Assembly: GCA_020351835.1 (NCBI GenBank)
Contig: CP070669.1
Coordinates: 1,504,147 to 1,547,024, forward strand
DNA: 42,878 nucleotides
Source: Nitrospirota bacterium
GTDB lineage: Bacteria > Nitrospirota > Thermodesulfovibrionia > Thermodesulfovibrionales > BMS3Bbin05
Direction: 5' to 3'
A program made the position numbers and the translations under genes. Under the pieces are notes generated by a model. That model was not told the origin of the DNA, ran no database searches, and saw only the letters and a program-made list of their open reading frames with translations. Below, one piece after another: positions 1-8,627 of this stretch (positions are counted from its first letter, which is position 1; each line of letters begins with the position of its first letter).

Positions 1-19
1 CATCGTTTGATCTACTTAT

Positions 20-131
20 TATCAATGTTCTAAACAAGATGCTCGCTATAAACCATTCTTCAAATCCTCTATTTCTACACGAAACCCTCACTATTAAAAC
101 TTATATCAAATCCTCTGTTTCTACAAGAAAC
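20..131. repeat. Degenerate ~46-bp tandem repeats
   Basis: Two 26-base segments at 60-85 and 106-131 match at 24 of 26 positions and lie 46 bases apart. The bases between units are also related: CTCACTATTAAAAC at 87-100 resembles CTCGCTATAAACC at 41-53, which follows a third, gapped copy starting near 20. The whole ~46-base unit is therefore repeated, not only a core. The best copy contains a small inverted repeat, GTTTCT-ACA-AGAAAC at 117-131. The array probably continues past the left edge. Because the 'spacers' resemble each other, this is a decayed minisatellite-like tandem array rather than CRISPR. The rest of 1-189 is AT-rich, with a 10-base direct repeat at 159-168 and 173-182, and holds no gene that I can see. 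Confidence 0.6.
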
Positions 132-189
132 TAACGAAATTTTATCACATCAGATAATGAAATATTCAGGTTGAAATATTCAAATATTA

Positions 190-402
190 TCAACACGAAA
201 ATCTTATTATATTCCCATCTTCCCCATCTTTATACTCATATTTAAGTCCACTTTCATCAGCCCATTCAAATATCTCATTCTTGGACTGCGGATGGCGCCT
301 GTCGCCCTGTTGTAGAACCGTTTCTATTGCAGCTTCGGATATCTCAAAATATCCATTTATCTCTATCCCTTTTGTTATCTCATCTAGCAGTTGGCGCTTC
401 AT
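190..402 (-). CDS. Hypothetical 70-aa protein downstream of the CinA-like gene
   Basis: I do not recognise this small soluble protein. It is acidic, with no signal peptide, membrane segment or cysteine cluster; its single Cys is the last residue. The N-terminal half looks helical (EISEAAIETVLQQGDRR) and the C-terminal half looks like short strands around an acidic turn. The ATG lies one base beyond the TGA of the CinA-like gene at 404, and AAAGGT near the end of that gene can serve as ribosome site. It is therefore probably translationally coupled as the last gene of the LOG/HicB-like/CinA-like operon. The position and spacing favour a real gene; the function is unknown. Confidence 0.6.
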   Translation of the reverse strand: MKRQLLDEITKGIEINGYFEISEAAIETVLQQGDRRHPQSKNEIFEWADESGLKYEYKDGEDGNIIRFSC

Positions 403-403
403 A

Positions 404-1132
404 TCATTCGACCTTTATTATTGAAGATCCGTCCACTTTTGCTTTTAAATGCTCAAGGGCACTGTCAGAGCTGTCCCGGTCCTTGGATTCGATGGTTATC
501 TTTATGCTATACCCATCCTTCTCCACCTTTGGATAAGAACCTATCTTTATACCGTCATACTTGCTGAGTGTCTCTTCCAGTAAAGGAGCTATATCCGATT
601 CGTGCATCTTAACGAAAATCTTCCTTACGTAGAAAGGTTTATCCCTGAATCTTTCCTTTATCGCTTCGAACTTGGTCTTAAGGTACTCAGGTATGCCGGG
701 GAAAATAAAGACGTTCCTGAACTCGATCAGCGGGAACTTAAGTCCATTCTCGTTTAAGAGGGTGGCGCCTTCAGGTATCTCTGACATCTTAAGTGCTGCT
801 TCGGCTGACTTGTCTTCAAACTTATCAAGTATCATCTTTTCGAGAGAAGGGTCCCTGACGACCTTGACATCGAATGCCTTTGCGATACCGTCGATCGTTA
901 CATCATCATGTGTGGGGCCTATGCCCCCTGAAGTGAAGACCAGATCATATTTTTCGGATACCGACCGTACAGTCTTGGCGATCTCATCTACATCATCGGG
1001 TATTACCGCCATATACTTTACTACCACTCCTAGCTCTCTTAGCTCCCTTGTGAAATAGAAAGAGTTGCAATCTTCTATCTGACCGGACAGAATCTCGTCA
1101 CCGATAATGACTATAGCAGCTGACTTGCTCAT
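404..1132 (-). CDS. CinA-type molybdopterin-binding-fold protein (short form)
   Basis: This 242-aa protein belongs to the MoaB/MogA-like domain family found at the N-terminus of CinA. The GDEILSGQIED start and the TSGGIGPTHDDVT motif at residues 67-79 are the signature of the family's ligand-binding site. LKFPLIEFRNVFIFPGIPEY in the middle also fits CinA. Full CinA (about 410 aa) adds a C-terminal NMN-deamidase domain, which is absent here, so this is the short stand-alone form. In the family such domains bind nucleotide-like or molybdopterin ligands, and some CinA N-domains hydrolyse ADP-ribose; the substrate of this one is not known. It lies 45 bases downstream of the HicB-like gene, in the same operon. 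Confidence 0.85.
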   Translation of the reverse strand: MSKSAAIVIIGDEILSGQIEDCNSFYFTRELRELGVVVKYMAVIPDDVDEIAKTVRSVSEKYDLVFTSGGIGPTHDDVTIDGIAKAFDVKVVRDPSLEKMILDKFEDKSAEAALKMSEIPEGATLLNENGLKFPLIEFRNVFIFPGIPEYLKTKFEAIKERFRDKPFYVRKIFVKMHESDIAPLLEETLSKYDGIKIGSYPKVEKDGYSIKITIESKDRDSSDSALEHLKAKVDGSSIIKVE

Positions 1133-1177
1133 AGGTAACAGTATAATAGATTTAATGAATAATTAGAACAGCGGCGG

Positions 1178-1351
1178 TTATTCTTCTGAGGAACCTTTGC
1201 AGGGTCCGCAAGGAAAGTACAATGACAGCGCTTTTTTCATGTTCTCAATAGCTTCAGACTGGGTCTTTCCCTTTGCTATATAACCGGGTATCTTGTCGCA
1301 TTCCGCCGCCCATGAGCCGTCCTTATCCTGATGAAGTATGAGTTCCTTCAT
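1178..1351 (-). CDS. HicB-like small protein (57 aa), no HicA partner
   Basis: Translation of the minus strand gives a 57-residue protein starting MKELILHQDKDGSWAAECDK. The pattern of a strand, DxDGSW, a second strand ending in IPGY, KGKTQSEAIENMKKAL and LY matches the partial RNase-H-like fold of HicB-family antitoxins and orphan HicB-like proteins. The usual HicB DNA-binding tail is absent; instead it ends FPCGPCKGSSEE with a CxxC pair. The ATG is one base past the stop of the LOG gene (TAA at 1353-1355), so it is likely coupled to it. No HicA-type double-stranded-RNA-binding toxin is seen beside it. It may be an orphan regulator rather than an antitoxin. Family assignment is by pattern only. 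Confidence 0.75.
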   Translation of the reverse strand: MKELILHQDKDGSWAAECDKIPGYIAKGKTQSEAIENMKKALSLYFPCGPCKGSSEE

Positions 1352-1352
1352 T

Positions 1353-2024
1353 TTACACCTTTAACTCAGGAGGTGAAGAGAGGTCTATGTCCTGCTCCTT
1401 GCAGTGATCAAGGAGGAATCCGCATAACTCATCAAGGCTGTCGACAATTGTACACAGACCAAGGTCCTCCTTTGATATTGCACCGGCAGGTATGAGAGTG
1501 CTCTGCATCCAGTCAAGTAGTCCCTTCCAGTAATCCTTGCCGAACAATACGATAGGGAACATCTCGATTCTTTTGGTCTGGACCAGGGTAAGAGCCTCAA
1601 ACAGCTCATCCATTGTTCCGAAACCACCAGGGAAGATAACAAATGCTATTGAATACTTTACGAACATCAGCTTCCTTATGAAGAAATACCGGAAAGAAAG
1701 GTCGATGTCCTGATATTTGTTAGGATGCTGTTCCAAAGGCAGTTCGATATTAAGTCCGACAGATCTCCCCTTGCCTTTGGATGCGCCCTTATTTGCTCCC
1801 TCCATTATCCCCGGTCCGCCGCCGGTTATTATCGAAAATCCTGCATTAGAAAGCCTGGTTGCGAGTTCTACAGCAAGCTTATAGTACTTAGAGTGAGGGT
1901 CAAGCCTGGCACTTCCGAATATAGATACTGCAGGACCCAGGTCATGTAAGGTCTCAAAACCTTCTACGAGTTCGGACTGTATCCTGAACACTCTCCATGT
2001 CTCGGATGACTTCAGATCTTCCAT
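1353..2024 (-). CDS. LOG-family protein (TIGR00730 type, putative nucleotide 5'-monophosphate phosphoribohydrolase)
   Basis: This 223-aa cytosolic protein has both hallmarks of the LOG (lonely guy) family: GGGPGIMEGANKG at residues 68-80 and PGGFGTMDE at 132-140, within a Rossmann fold beginning VSIFGSARL. Characterised members cleave nucleoside 5'-monophosphates to free base and ribose 5-phosphate, and in plants and some bacteria this activates cytokinins. In most bacteria the physiological substrate is unclear. The ATG at 2022-2024 is preceded by AGAG. It is the first gene of the minus-strand operon and faces divergently from leuB across about 110 bases. Confidence 0.9.
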   Translation of the reverse strand: MEDLKSSETWRVFRIQSELVEGFETLHDLGPAVSIFGSARLDPHSKYYKLAVELATRLSNAGFSIITGGGPGIMEGANKGASKGKGRSVGLNIELPLEQHPNKYQDIDLSFRYFFIRKLMFVKYSIAFVIFPGGFGTMDELFEALTLVQTKRIEMFPIVLFGKDYWKGLLDWMQSTLIPAGAISKEDLGLCTIVDSLDELCGFLLDHCKEQDIDLSSPPELKV

Positions 2025-2135
2025 GATCTCTGATTATATCAAATACATTTTATTAATGGTAATAGTATCTGTTATCTAAATGAAGGAATGTGATATTATA
2101 TATTTCTTTATTTACAAGGAAATGGAGGTGTATTG

Positions 2136-3203
2136 ATGTCGAGATCATACAAAATAGCTCTTATACCGGGTGACGGTACAGGGCCTGAGGTCGTATCTGA
2201 GGGCGTAAAGGTCATTAATAAGGCCTCCGAGAGGTTCGGCTTTAAGCTTGAATACAATGAGTTCGATTTTGGTGGCGATAGGTACATAAAGACCGGAGAG
2301 ATATTGCCTGAAGGGGCAATTGATGAGCTAAAGAAGTATGATTCGATATTCCTCGGTGCAATAGGTCACCCTGATGTAAAGCCGGGCATACTTGAGAAAG
2401 GGATATTACTGAGGTTGAGGTTCGAACTCGACCAGTATATCAATCTCAGGCCGGTCAAGCTTTATCCAGGCGTAGAGTGCCCTTTAAAGGATAAGACCCC
2501 TGAGGATATTGATTTTGTTGTAGTTAGAGAGAACACAGAAGGATTATATGCCGGTGCCGGAGGTTTCCTTAAGAAAGGAACTCCTGATGAGGTTGCCGTT
2601 CAGGAATCTATCAATACGAGGAAGGGTGTAGAGAGGTGCATTAGGTATGCTTTTGAGTACTGCAAAAAAAGGAAGAAGGAGCTTAAGTTAACTCTGTGCG
2701 GAAAGACCAACGTACTTACTTATGCGTTTGACCTCTGGGAGAGGACATTCTATGAGGTTGCAAAGGAGTACCCTGAGATCAAGGTGGACTATGCCCATGT
2801 GGATGCTATTACTATGTGGTTCGTGAAGAACCCTGAGTGGTTCGATGTTATAGTCACTGACAACATGTTCGGTGATATCATTACAGATATCGGTGCCATG
2901 ATTCAGGGAGGGATGGGTATTGCAGCCGGAGGTAACATCAATCCTGAAGGCGTTAGTATGTTCGAACCTATAGGCGGTTCAGCCCCTAAGTATACAGGCC
3001 AGAACATCATTAACCCGCTCGCGGCTATATGTGCCGGGGGTATGATGCTCGAGCATCTCGGGGAGACCGAGGCAGGTAAGAAGGTCGAGCAGGCCGTTAT
3101 GGAGGTGACCGGTAAGCATATAAAGAGCCTTCAGGCAGGTAAGATGGGGTTATCAACATCAGAGGCAGGTGACCTGGTTGCGGACCTGGTTAGCAGGATA
3201 TAG
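2136..3203 (+). CDS. leuB: 3-isopropylmalate dehydrogenase (isocitrate/isopropylmalate dehydrogenase family)
   Basis: The product oxidatively decarboxylates 3-isopropylmalate in leucine synthesis; family members may also act on 3-methylmalate in the citramalate route. Seen: GDGTGPEV at residues 12-19, [20 protein letters not shown] (substrate arginines), [11 protein letters not shown], and the metal-binding [10 protein letters not shown]. The cofactor segment reads [12 protein letters not shown], with Gly in place of the His of classical HGSAP IPMDHs; I believe this variant occurs in related bacterial LeuB proteins. At 355 aa it has normal length. I chose the ATG at 2136 because GGAGGTG at 2124-2130 is well spaced; an in-frame TTG at 2133 is less likely. 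Two asd genes follow. Exact substrate cannot be fixed from sequence alone. Confidence 0.87.
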   Translation: MSRSYKIALIPGDGTGPEVVSEGVKVINKASERFGFKLEYNEFDFGGDRYIKTGEILPEGAIDELKKYDSIFLGAIGHPDVKPGILEKGILLRLRFELDQYINLRPVKLYPGVECPLKDKTPEDIDFVVVRENTEGLYAGAGGFLKKGTPDEVAVQESINTRKGVERCIRYAFEYCKKRKKELKLTLCGKTNVLTYAFDLWERTFYEVAKEYPEIKVDYAHVDAITMWFVKNPEWFDVIVTDNMFGDIITDIGAMIQGGMGIAAGGNINPEGVSMFEPIGGSAPKYTGQNIINPLAAICAGGMMLEHLGETEAGKKVEQAVMEVTGKHIKSLQAGKMGLSTSEAGDLVADLVSRI

Positions 3204-3232
3204 AACAACATAATGAAAGGAAATATATAGAG

Positions 3233-4342
3233 ATGAGAGTTGGTTTTATTGGATGGCGAGGCATGGTCGGTTCTGTTCTTATGGGGCGCATGCGTGACGA
3301 AAATGATTTTGACGGTATAGAGCCGGTGTTCTTTACGACATCAAATGTTGGTGGTGATGGTCCGGATATCGGGAAAGGGTCTAACGTCCTTAAGGACGCA
3401 ATGGATATTGACGAACTTAAGCGGATGGATGTTATCGTTTCCTGCCAGGGAGGTTCTTATACCAGCGAGGTCTACCCTGGACTTAGATCGGGTGGATGGG
3501 ATGGCTACTGGATAGACGCAGCATCCACGCTCAGGATGGAAGATGACTCCATAGTCATACTTGATCCTGTGAACAATAAAGTTATCAAAGACGGTCTGTC
3601 GAGAGGAATAAAGAATTATATTGGCGGTAATTGTACAGTGTCATTGATGCTTATGGCCCTTGGAGGATTGTTCGAGCAAGGATTGATAGAGTGGATAAGC
3701 GCCATGACATATCAGGCTGCGTCAGGAGCAGGGGCAAACAATATGAGAGAGCTTGTCAGGCAGATGGGAACTATCCACGAAAGTGTCAGGCAGCTTCTTG
3801 ATGACCCGGCAAGGGCGATACTTGAGATAGACAATGTGGTAGCTGATCATATACGCTCGGATGAGTATCCAAAGGAGTACTTCGGGGTCCCTCTCGCCGG
3901 CTCACTAATACCATGGATAGACAGGCAACTTGAGAACGGCCAGAGCAAGGAAGAATGGAAAGGGCAGGCCGAGACGAACAAGATCCTTGGCCGCCAGTCG
4001 GACCCTATCCCGATCGATGGCACCTGCGTGAGGATAGGAGCAATGCGCTGCCATAGCCAGGGACTGACGATAAAACTGAAAAGGGATATACCGATAGATG
4101 AGATTAAAAGGATCATAAGCGGACATAACGAGTGGGTCAAGGTTGTACCTAATGATCGTGATGTGACCATGAAAGAGCTCAGCCCGGCCGCTGTAACCGG
4201 GACGCTGTCAGTGCCTGTGGGACGGTTAAGGAAGATGAACATGGGACCTCAGTACTTGAACGCCTTTACTTGCGGTGACCAGCTTTTATGGGGAGCTGCT
4301 GAGCCTCTTAGAAGAATGCTGCGCATACTCATCGAGGCGTGA
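3233..4342 (+). CDS. asd: Aspartate-semialdehyde dehydrogenase, gammaproteobacterial (E. coli-like) type
   Basis: The enzyme reduces aspartyl phosphate to aspartate semialdehyde with NADPH, the branch-point step for lysine, threonine, methionine and isoleucine. The sequence strongly resembles E. coli Asd throughout: it opens [14 protein letters not shown], has GGNCTVSLM with catalytic Cys134, RCHSQ with His274, and ends [17 protein letters not shown]. The length (369 aa) is normal. It lies 29 bases after leuB and 15 bases before a second, different asd. E. coli-type Asd in this otherwise deltaproteobacterial-looking setting may reflect old transfer or ancient paralogy. Both copies retain their catalytic Cys and His. 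Confidence 0.95.
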   Translation: MRVGFIGWRGMVGSVLMGRMRDENDFDGIEPVFFTTSNVGGDGPDIGKGSNVLKDAMDIDELKRMDVIVSCQGGSYTSEVYPGLRSGGWDGYWIDAASTLRMEDDSIVILDPVNNKVIKDGLSRGIKNYIGGNCTVSLMLMALGGLFEQGLIEWISAMTYQAASGAGANNMRELVRQMGTIHESVRQLLDDPARAILEIDNVVADHIRSDEYPKEYFGVPLAGSLIPWIDRQLENGQSKEEWKGQAETNKILGRQSDPIPIDGTCVRIGAMRCHSQGLTIKLKRDIPIDEIKRIISGHNEWVKVVPNDRDVTMKELSPAAVTGTLSVPVGRLRKMNMGPQYLNAFTCGDQLLWGAAEPLRRMLRILIEA

Positions 4343-4357
4343 ACGGAAGCATTACTG

Positions 4358-5377
4358 ATGTTTAAGAAGAAGGATATGTACACAGTAGCTGTGGTCGGAG
4401 CAACAGGTGCTGTAGGTAATGAGATGGTCAGCATCCTTGATGAGAGGGATTTTCCCGTCAGCGAGCTCAAAGCATATGCATCTGAACGCTCCATCGGTAA
4501 AAAGATAGATTATAAAGGAAGTGAGATCCCCGTAAATGGTCTGACAGAGAGTGCGTTTAATGAAGTTGATATCGCCCTGTTCTCTGCCGGCTCAGACAGT
4601 TCGAGACAATGGGCACCGGTTGCCGCCAGCAACGGATGCGTCGTAATTGATAACTCATCTGCGTGGAGAATGGACCCGGAAGTGCCTCTTATAGTCCCGG
4701 AGGTCAATTACGAGGAGATCCTCAAACATAAAGGGATAATATCCAATCCTAACTGTTCAACGATCCAGATGGTAGTTCCTCTTAAAGCTATATATGATGA
4801 GGTTGGAATAGAGCGGATCGTAGTATCTACCTATCAGTCGGTTTCAGGCTCCGGCCAGAAAGGCGTAAATGAGCTCTCTGAACAGGTCACTGACCTGCTG
4901 AACCTGAGGGACGTAAACGCCGGCGTATATCCTCATCAGATAGCCTTTAACTGTCTTCCGCATATAGACGAGTTCCTCGAGAGTGGATATACAAAAGAAG
5001 AGATGAAAATGGTGAACGAAACGAAGAGGATACTGGGAGACGACAGTATCGGGATAACCGCCACGGCCGTGAGAGTGCCTGTATTCATGTGTCACTCCGA
5101 GAGCGTAAATATCGAGACAAAGAGCAGAATATCCGCCAACGAGGTACGAGCACTGCTTTCCTCATGTGCCGGTGTTACGGTCTTTGATGCACCCGAAAGG
5201 GACGTATATCCTATGGCTATTGACGCATCGGGCAGGGACGATATATATGTAGGCAGGATACGTGAAGATGATTCGGTCGATAATGGTATCAATATGTGGA
5301 TAGTTGCTGACAATCTTAGAAAGGGTGCTGCCCTGAACGCTGTTCAAATAGCTGAACACCTCATAGACCTTACCTGA
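4358..5377 (+). CDS. asd: Aspartate-semialdehyde dehydrogenase, Gram-positive/USG-1-like type
   Basis: This second aspartate-semialdehyde dehydrogenase catalyses the same reaction as its neighbour but belongs to a different subfamily. Seen: VAVVGATGAVGNEM (NADP-binding), NPNCSTIQMVVPL with catalytic Cys133, TYQSVSGSGQKG, and FMCHSES with His246. With the ATG at 4358 it is 339 aa; an internal ATG at 4376 would give MYTVAVVGATG, the more usual N-terminus, but the purine-rich AAGAAGGA before it sits too close. A weak GGAAG precedes 4358. It is probably cotranscribed with leuB and the first asd. No catalytic residue is visibly lost, so redundancy or a division of labour is possible. Confidence 0.93.
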   Translation: MFKKKDMYTVAVVGATGAVGNEMVSILDERDFPVSELKAYASERSIGKKIDYKGSEIPVNGLTESAFNEVDIALFSAGSDSSRQWAPVAASNGCVVIDNSSAWRMDPEVPLIVPEVNYEEILKHKGIISNPNCSTIQMVVPLKAIYDEVGIERIVVSTYQSVSGSGQKGVNELSEQVTDLLNLRDVNAGVYPHQIAFNCLPHIDEFLESGYTKEEMKMVNETKRILGDDSIGITATAVRVPVFMCHSESVNIETKSRISANEVRALLSSCAGVTVFDAPERDVYPMAIDASGRDDIYVGRIREDDSVDNGINMWIVADNLRKGAALNAVQIAEHLIDLT

Positions 5378-5402
5378 AAACCTTACCGTACGGCTCCCTC
5401 TA

Positions 5403-5429
5403 TTCATAAGTGGTTATTTGGGATATAAT
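5403..5429 (+). promoter_or_regulatory. Possible promoter of the alpha/beta hydrolase gene
   Basis: A perfect TATAAT lies at 5424-5429, with TTCATA at 5403-5408 (spacer 15) as a weak -35. It sits in the 75-base gap after the second asd and 24 bases before the hydrolase ATG. The -10 match is good, but the -35 match and spacing are poor. Confidence 0.3.
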
Positions 5430-5452
5430 CAGTCAAGAGGGGGAATGACGGT

Positions 5453-6280
5453 ATGTTCGATTTCGAAAATCCTCAGTTCCAGGAAATAGACGGACGCAGG
5501 ATAGCCTATCACAGAGTCGGTTCGGGTGAACCCTTAATGCTTGTTCATGGGATAACTACCTATTCGTTCATCTGGCGACGGATAATACCTCTGCTTGAAC
5601 CCCGGTATGATGTAATAGCGGTAGATCTTCTCGGATGCGGAGATTCAGATAAGCCGACGGGTGTTGATTATTCTATCAAGGCACAGGCCGACATGCTTGT
5701 CAAGCTCATGGATGCAATAGGGCTGGACAGGGTCCATCTTGTTACGCATGATATCGGCGGCGGTATAGGCCAGATAATGGTGGTCGACCATCCGCAAAGG
5801 GTATCTGACCTGGTACTTATCAATTCAGTGGCACATGATTTTTGGCCTGTCCAGCCGATAATATCGATGCGTATACCGATATTGAGGCAGTTAGCTATGG
5901 CAGTTCTTGACCTGGGTATAATGAAAGCTCTTATCCGAAGGGGCATTTATCATAAGGACAGGGTAGATGATGAGCTTCTGGACCTGTACATGAGACCACT
6001 CAGGACAAGGGAGGGGAGGGCCGGATTTCTGCTGCTCGCAAAATGCATAGATAACAGACTTTTGACGTCCAGGGAGGAAAAGATAAGAGGCCTGGAGCTG
6101 CCCGTGCTCATAATAAGGGGGGATGCAGACCCGTATCTGGGGCCGGAGATCTCTGACTTCCTGCACAAGATGATCAGGGGATCTGAGATAGAGGTCGTTC
6201 CTACGGGGGGACATTTCATCCAGGAGGATGAGCCTGAGCTTTTATCTGAACGGATATTAAGGTTCCTGGATAGCAACTAG
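5453..6280 (+). CDS. Alpha/beta hydrolase with Asp nucleophile (epoxide hydrolase/haloalkane dehalogenase-like)
   Basis: This 275-aa protein has the alpha/beta-hydrolase fold. Seen: LVHGITTYSFIWR (oxyanion-hole segment), DLLGCGDSDKP, and a nucleophile elbow VTHDIGGGIG in which the nucleophile is Asp100 rather than Ser. The catalytic His lies in PTGGHFIQEDEP (His254). In this superfamily an HD-x-GG elbow is typical of haloalkane dehalogenases, epoxide hydrolases and fluoroacetate dehalogenases, which form an ester intermediate with Asp. The substrate cannot be named. No signal peptide is seen, so it is likely cytosolic. A strong purine-rich site (AAGAGGGGGAA) precedes the ATG. A hybrid histidine kinase follows after 52 bases. 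Confidence 0.85.
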   Translation: MFDFENPQFQEIDGRRIAYHRVGSGEPLMLVHGITTYSFIWRRIIPLLEPRYDVIAVDLLGCGDSDKPTGVDYSIKAQADMLVKLMDAIGLDRVHLVTHDIGGGIGQIMVVDHPQRVSDLVLINSVAHDFWPVQPIISMRIPILRQLAMAVLDLGIMKALIRRGIYHKDRVDDELLDLYMRPLRTREGRAGFLLLAKCIDNRLLTSREEKIRGLELPVLIIRGDADPYLGPEISDFLHKMIRGSEIEVVPTGGHFIQEDEPELLSERILRFLDSN

Positions 6281-6310
6281 TTCGTAAGATGAACAATTAT
6301 TAATTTTTTA

Positions 6311-6327
6311 ATCGGTTTTTTACCGAT
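6311..6327. repeat. Short perfect inverted repeat between the hydrolase and the hybrid kinase
   Basis: ATCGGT at 6311-6316 and ACCGAT at 6322-6327 form a perfect 6-bp stem with a T5 loop, immediately upstream of the kinase start. A second small inverted repeat, ATTAA/TTAAT, sits just before it. There is no trailing T-run on either strand, so an intrinsic terminator is not well supported. An operator or RNA hairpin near the start codon is an alternative. Confidence 0.35.
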
Positions 6328-6332
6328 GGTAT

Positions 6333-8534
6333 GTGCTGAGGACCAAGAACTGGAATATGTCTGATGAACTGAGAGTTGAACTTGCAAGGCTCCGCAAGGA
6401 AATAGCCTCTCTTCGTGAAGAGAACGAGTTGCTCACCGATAAAGCGGAAGATATATATCTGCTAGGAGGTGTTTCGGAGAAGATAGAAGAGGAGCGAACT
6501 TTTGGAGGCGTCATAAGTGTGACGATAGAATCCGTTTCTTCACTGAAGGACATCGGGTACGGATCATATCTTTCTATCGGAGAGAGCACTATGGAAGTGG
6601 TTGACGATTACGGTCTCGGTCTGAAAGAGAGCCTTAAAGGCATGAGGTTTCCTATAGATGAGCAGATGATATCAAATATTGAAGGGCGCCATCTTGTAGT
6701 GGATATCGAAAGGGATGACATGATCCCGGATTATATGCCTGATGTCATTGATGGGGATCGGCCTGGCGCATATATAATCCTCCCGGTCAGTATAAGCAAG
6801 GAGATAAAGGGTATGTTCATGTTCGCCATTTATGATGGCAAGCGGGAATATCTGGACAATCTGAGGCCACTTCTTGAACGCATTACCGGAATTGTAAGGA
6901 ACCGTTTAGAGAACATTGAGCTTATTGAGAAGGTCTCTGAGATAAACAGGACCCTTGAGCACAGGGTCAGTAAGAGGACTGAGAAACTTGTGGAGGCAAA
7001 CGCCCAGCTTGGCATGGAGATAAAGGACAGAAAAAGGGCGCAGGATGCATTAAAGACCCTTGCATCTAAACTTGAATCAATAATAGAGCAGGTGCCGGAG
7101 GGGATATTCCTTCTTGATAAGGACGGAAGGATAGAGGTAACAAACCCGGTAGCATCTGTGCTTTTAAGGATATTGGCTGATGTGGGTACAGGTGACATCA
7201 TTAAGGATATAAAAGGTCTTCCGATATATGATCTGATCATATCTCCTCCCGATTACCGTCGCCATGAAATTTCATTTCAGGGGGAGACGGATCGGCTGTT
7301 CGAGATCGGAGGTAACTACATCAATATGAATGATCCTTCGGACGGGACCGTTTATGTGATAAGGGAGATAACAAGGGACCGCATGGTAGAAGAGAAGATC
7401 CAGTCACAGGGAAGGATAGCTGCGATAGGTCAGCTGGCTGCGGGTATAGCCCATGATTTCAATAATATACTGACCGGCATTATTGGGTATTCTGAGCTAT
7501 TGGCAATGGACGAATCCCTTAATGAAAAGCAGCTTAAAAAGGTAAGCTCCATTCTCCAGAACGGGCAGCGGGGTGCAATGCTCATAAAACAGATACTTGA
7601 TTTCAGCAGGAGGTCATTGAGCTCGATGACCACATTCGACATGGAACCTTTTATCAAGGAGTTCATTAAGTTCATTGAGAGGACCCTGCCGGAGAACATC
7701 GAGATAAGACTGGACCATGACGAGGGAGATCACTTTGTTGAGGCAGACCCGACGAAGGTCCAGCAGGTACTTGCTAATCTTACTCTGAATGCCAGGGACT
7801 CCATGCCTGATGGCGGGGAGATGACCATCCGCCTCTCGCATATAGAGGTTAATGAGGGAGATAGGGTTCCTCATCCGGACCTTGTTCCGGGTGAATGGGT
7901 AGAACTGGATATCTCTGACACAGGTGTCGGTATAGAGCAGTCTATGATACAGCATATTTTTGAGCCATTCTTTACGACAAAGGAACAGGGCAAGGGTACA
8001 GGACTGGGACTTTCGCAGGTATACGGGATAGTTAAACAGCATAACGGTGCAATAAATGTAAGCTCGACACCGGGAAAGGGTACGGAGTTCACCATTTATC
8101 TTCCGGCTGCACATTTTGACAGAGCTCAGGCCGCAGATAGATCGATCGGAACCGCGCCCGAAGGAAAAGGTGAGACGATCCTGGTGGTGGAAGATGATAA
8201 CGAGGTTCGTGGACTGATCGGGATGACACTTGTGCAGCTCGGTTATAAGTTCCTTGCTGCACCGAGCGGTGAGGACGCCATAAGGATGTTCAATGACAAT
8301 GACGAGAGGGTCAAGCTCATTATAACTGATATCGTCATGCCGGGGATGAGCGGTTTTGAGCTGGGTAAAAGGCTTAGGGAGAAGTATCCTAATGTCAGAA
8401 TAATCGCAATGAGCGGATATCCGCTAGGAATCGATAATGATAGGATAGCCGAGGCCGGGATATCCGAAATGCTGGCAAAGCCGATAAATATTACGGACCT
8501 TGCCGAAGCGGTAAAGAGAAATCTTCCGGGATAG
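6333..8534 (+). CDS. Soluble hybrid sensor histidine kinase (N-terminal sensory domain-PAS-HisKA-HATPase-REC)
   Basis: This signalling protein of up to 733 aa has no membrane segment, so it should sense a cytosolic signal. Seen in order: a coiled coil (about 10-40); a GAF-like sensory region (about 55-195); a second coiled coil ending EAN-AQL--EI--RKRAQ; a PAS domain (about 245-350); HisKA with GIAHDFNN and phosphoacceptor His374; HATPase boxes DTGVGI and GTGLGLSQVYGIV; and a C-terminal receiver with ITDIVMPG, phosphoacceptor Asp666. No output domain or neighbouring regulator is present, so a partner must be elsewhere. The frame opens with GTG at 6333; an internal ATG at 6357 (MSDELRVELARLR) is equally possible, as neither has a strong ribosome site. 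Confidence 0.9.
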   Translation: MLRTKNWNMSDELRVELARLRKEIASLREENELLTDKAEDIYLLGGVSEKIEEERTFGGVISVTIESVSSLKDIGYGSYLSIGESTMEVVDDYGLGLKESLKGMRFPIDEQMISNIEGRHLVVDIERDDMIPDYMPDVIDGDRPGAYIILPVSISKEIKGMFMFAIYDGKREYLDNLRPLLERITGIVRNRLENIELIEKVSEINRTLEHRVSKRTEKLVEANAQLGMEIKDRKRAQDALKTLASKLESIIEQVPEGIFLLDKDGRIEVTNPVASVLLRILADVGTGDIIKDIKGLPIYDLIISPPDYRRHEISFQGETDRLFEIGGNYINMNDPSDGTVYVIREITRDRMVEEKIQSQGRIAAIGQLAAGIAHDFNNILTGIIGYSELLAMDESLNEKQLKKVSSILQNGQRGAMLIKQILDFSRRSLSSMTTFDMEPFIKEFIKFIERTLPENIEIRLDHDEGDHFVEADPTKVQQVLANLTLNARDSMPDGGEMTIRLSHIEVNEGDRVPHPDLVPGEWVELDISDTGVGIEQSMIQHIFEPFFTTKEQGKGTGLGLSQVYGIVKQHNGAINVSSTPGKGTEFTIYLPAAHFDRAQAADRSIGTAPEGKGETILVVEDDNEVRGLIGMTLVQLGYKFLAAPSGEDAIRMFNDNDERVKLIITDIVMPGMSGFELGKRLREKYPNVRIIAMSGYPLGIDNDRIAEAGISEMLAKPINITDLAEAVKRNLPG

Positions 8535-8627
8535 CCTCTACCCATGCCAATTATCCCCGTTCATATCTTCATTCATATTGAACACTTTGGTTTATAACCT
8601 CAATGCAGTTCTGTTAGTATAAATGTC

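Noticed and set aside
1-190. CRISPR array at the left edge
   Set aside because: The period (46) would leave a spacer of only about 20 bases, and the bases between copies are similar to each other. No cas gene is present.
2025-2135. Clear divergent promoters between the LOG gene and leuB
   Set aside because: Several AT-rich -10-like hexamers exist on both strands, but none has a good -35 at proper spacing, so no specific promoter is claimed.
6301-6330. Intrinsic terminator after the alpha/beta hydrolase
   Set aside because: The hairpin is followed by neither a T-run nor an A-run in the proper place on either strand.
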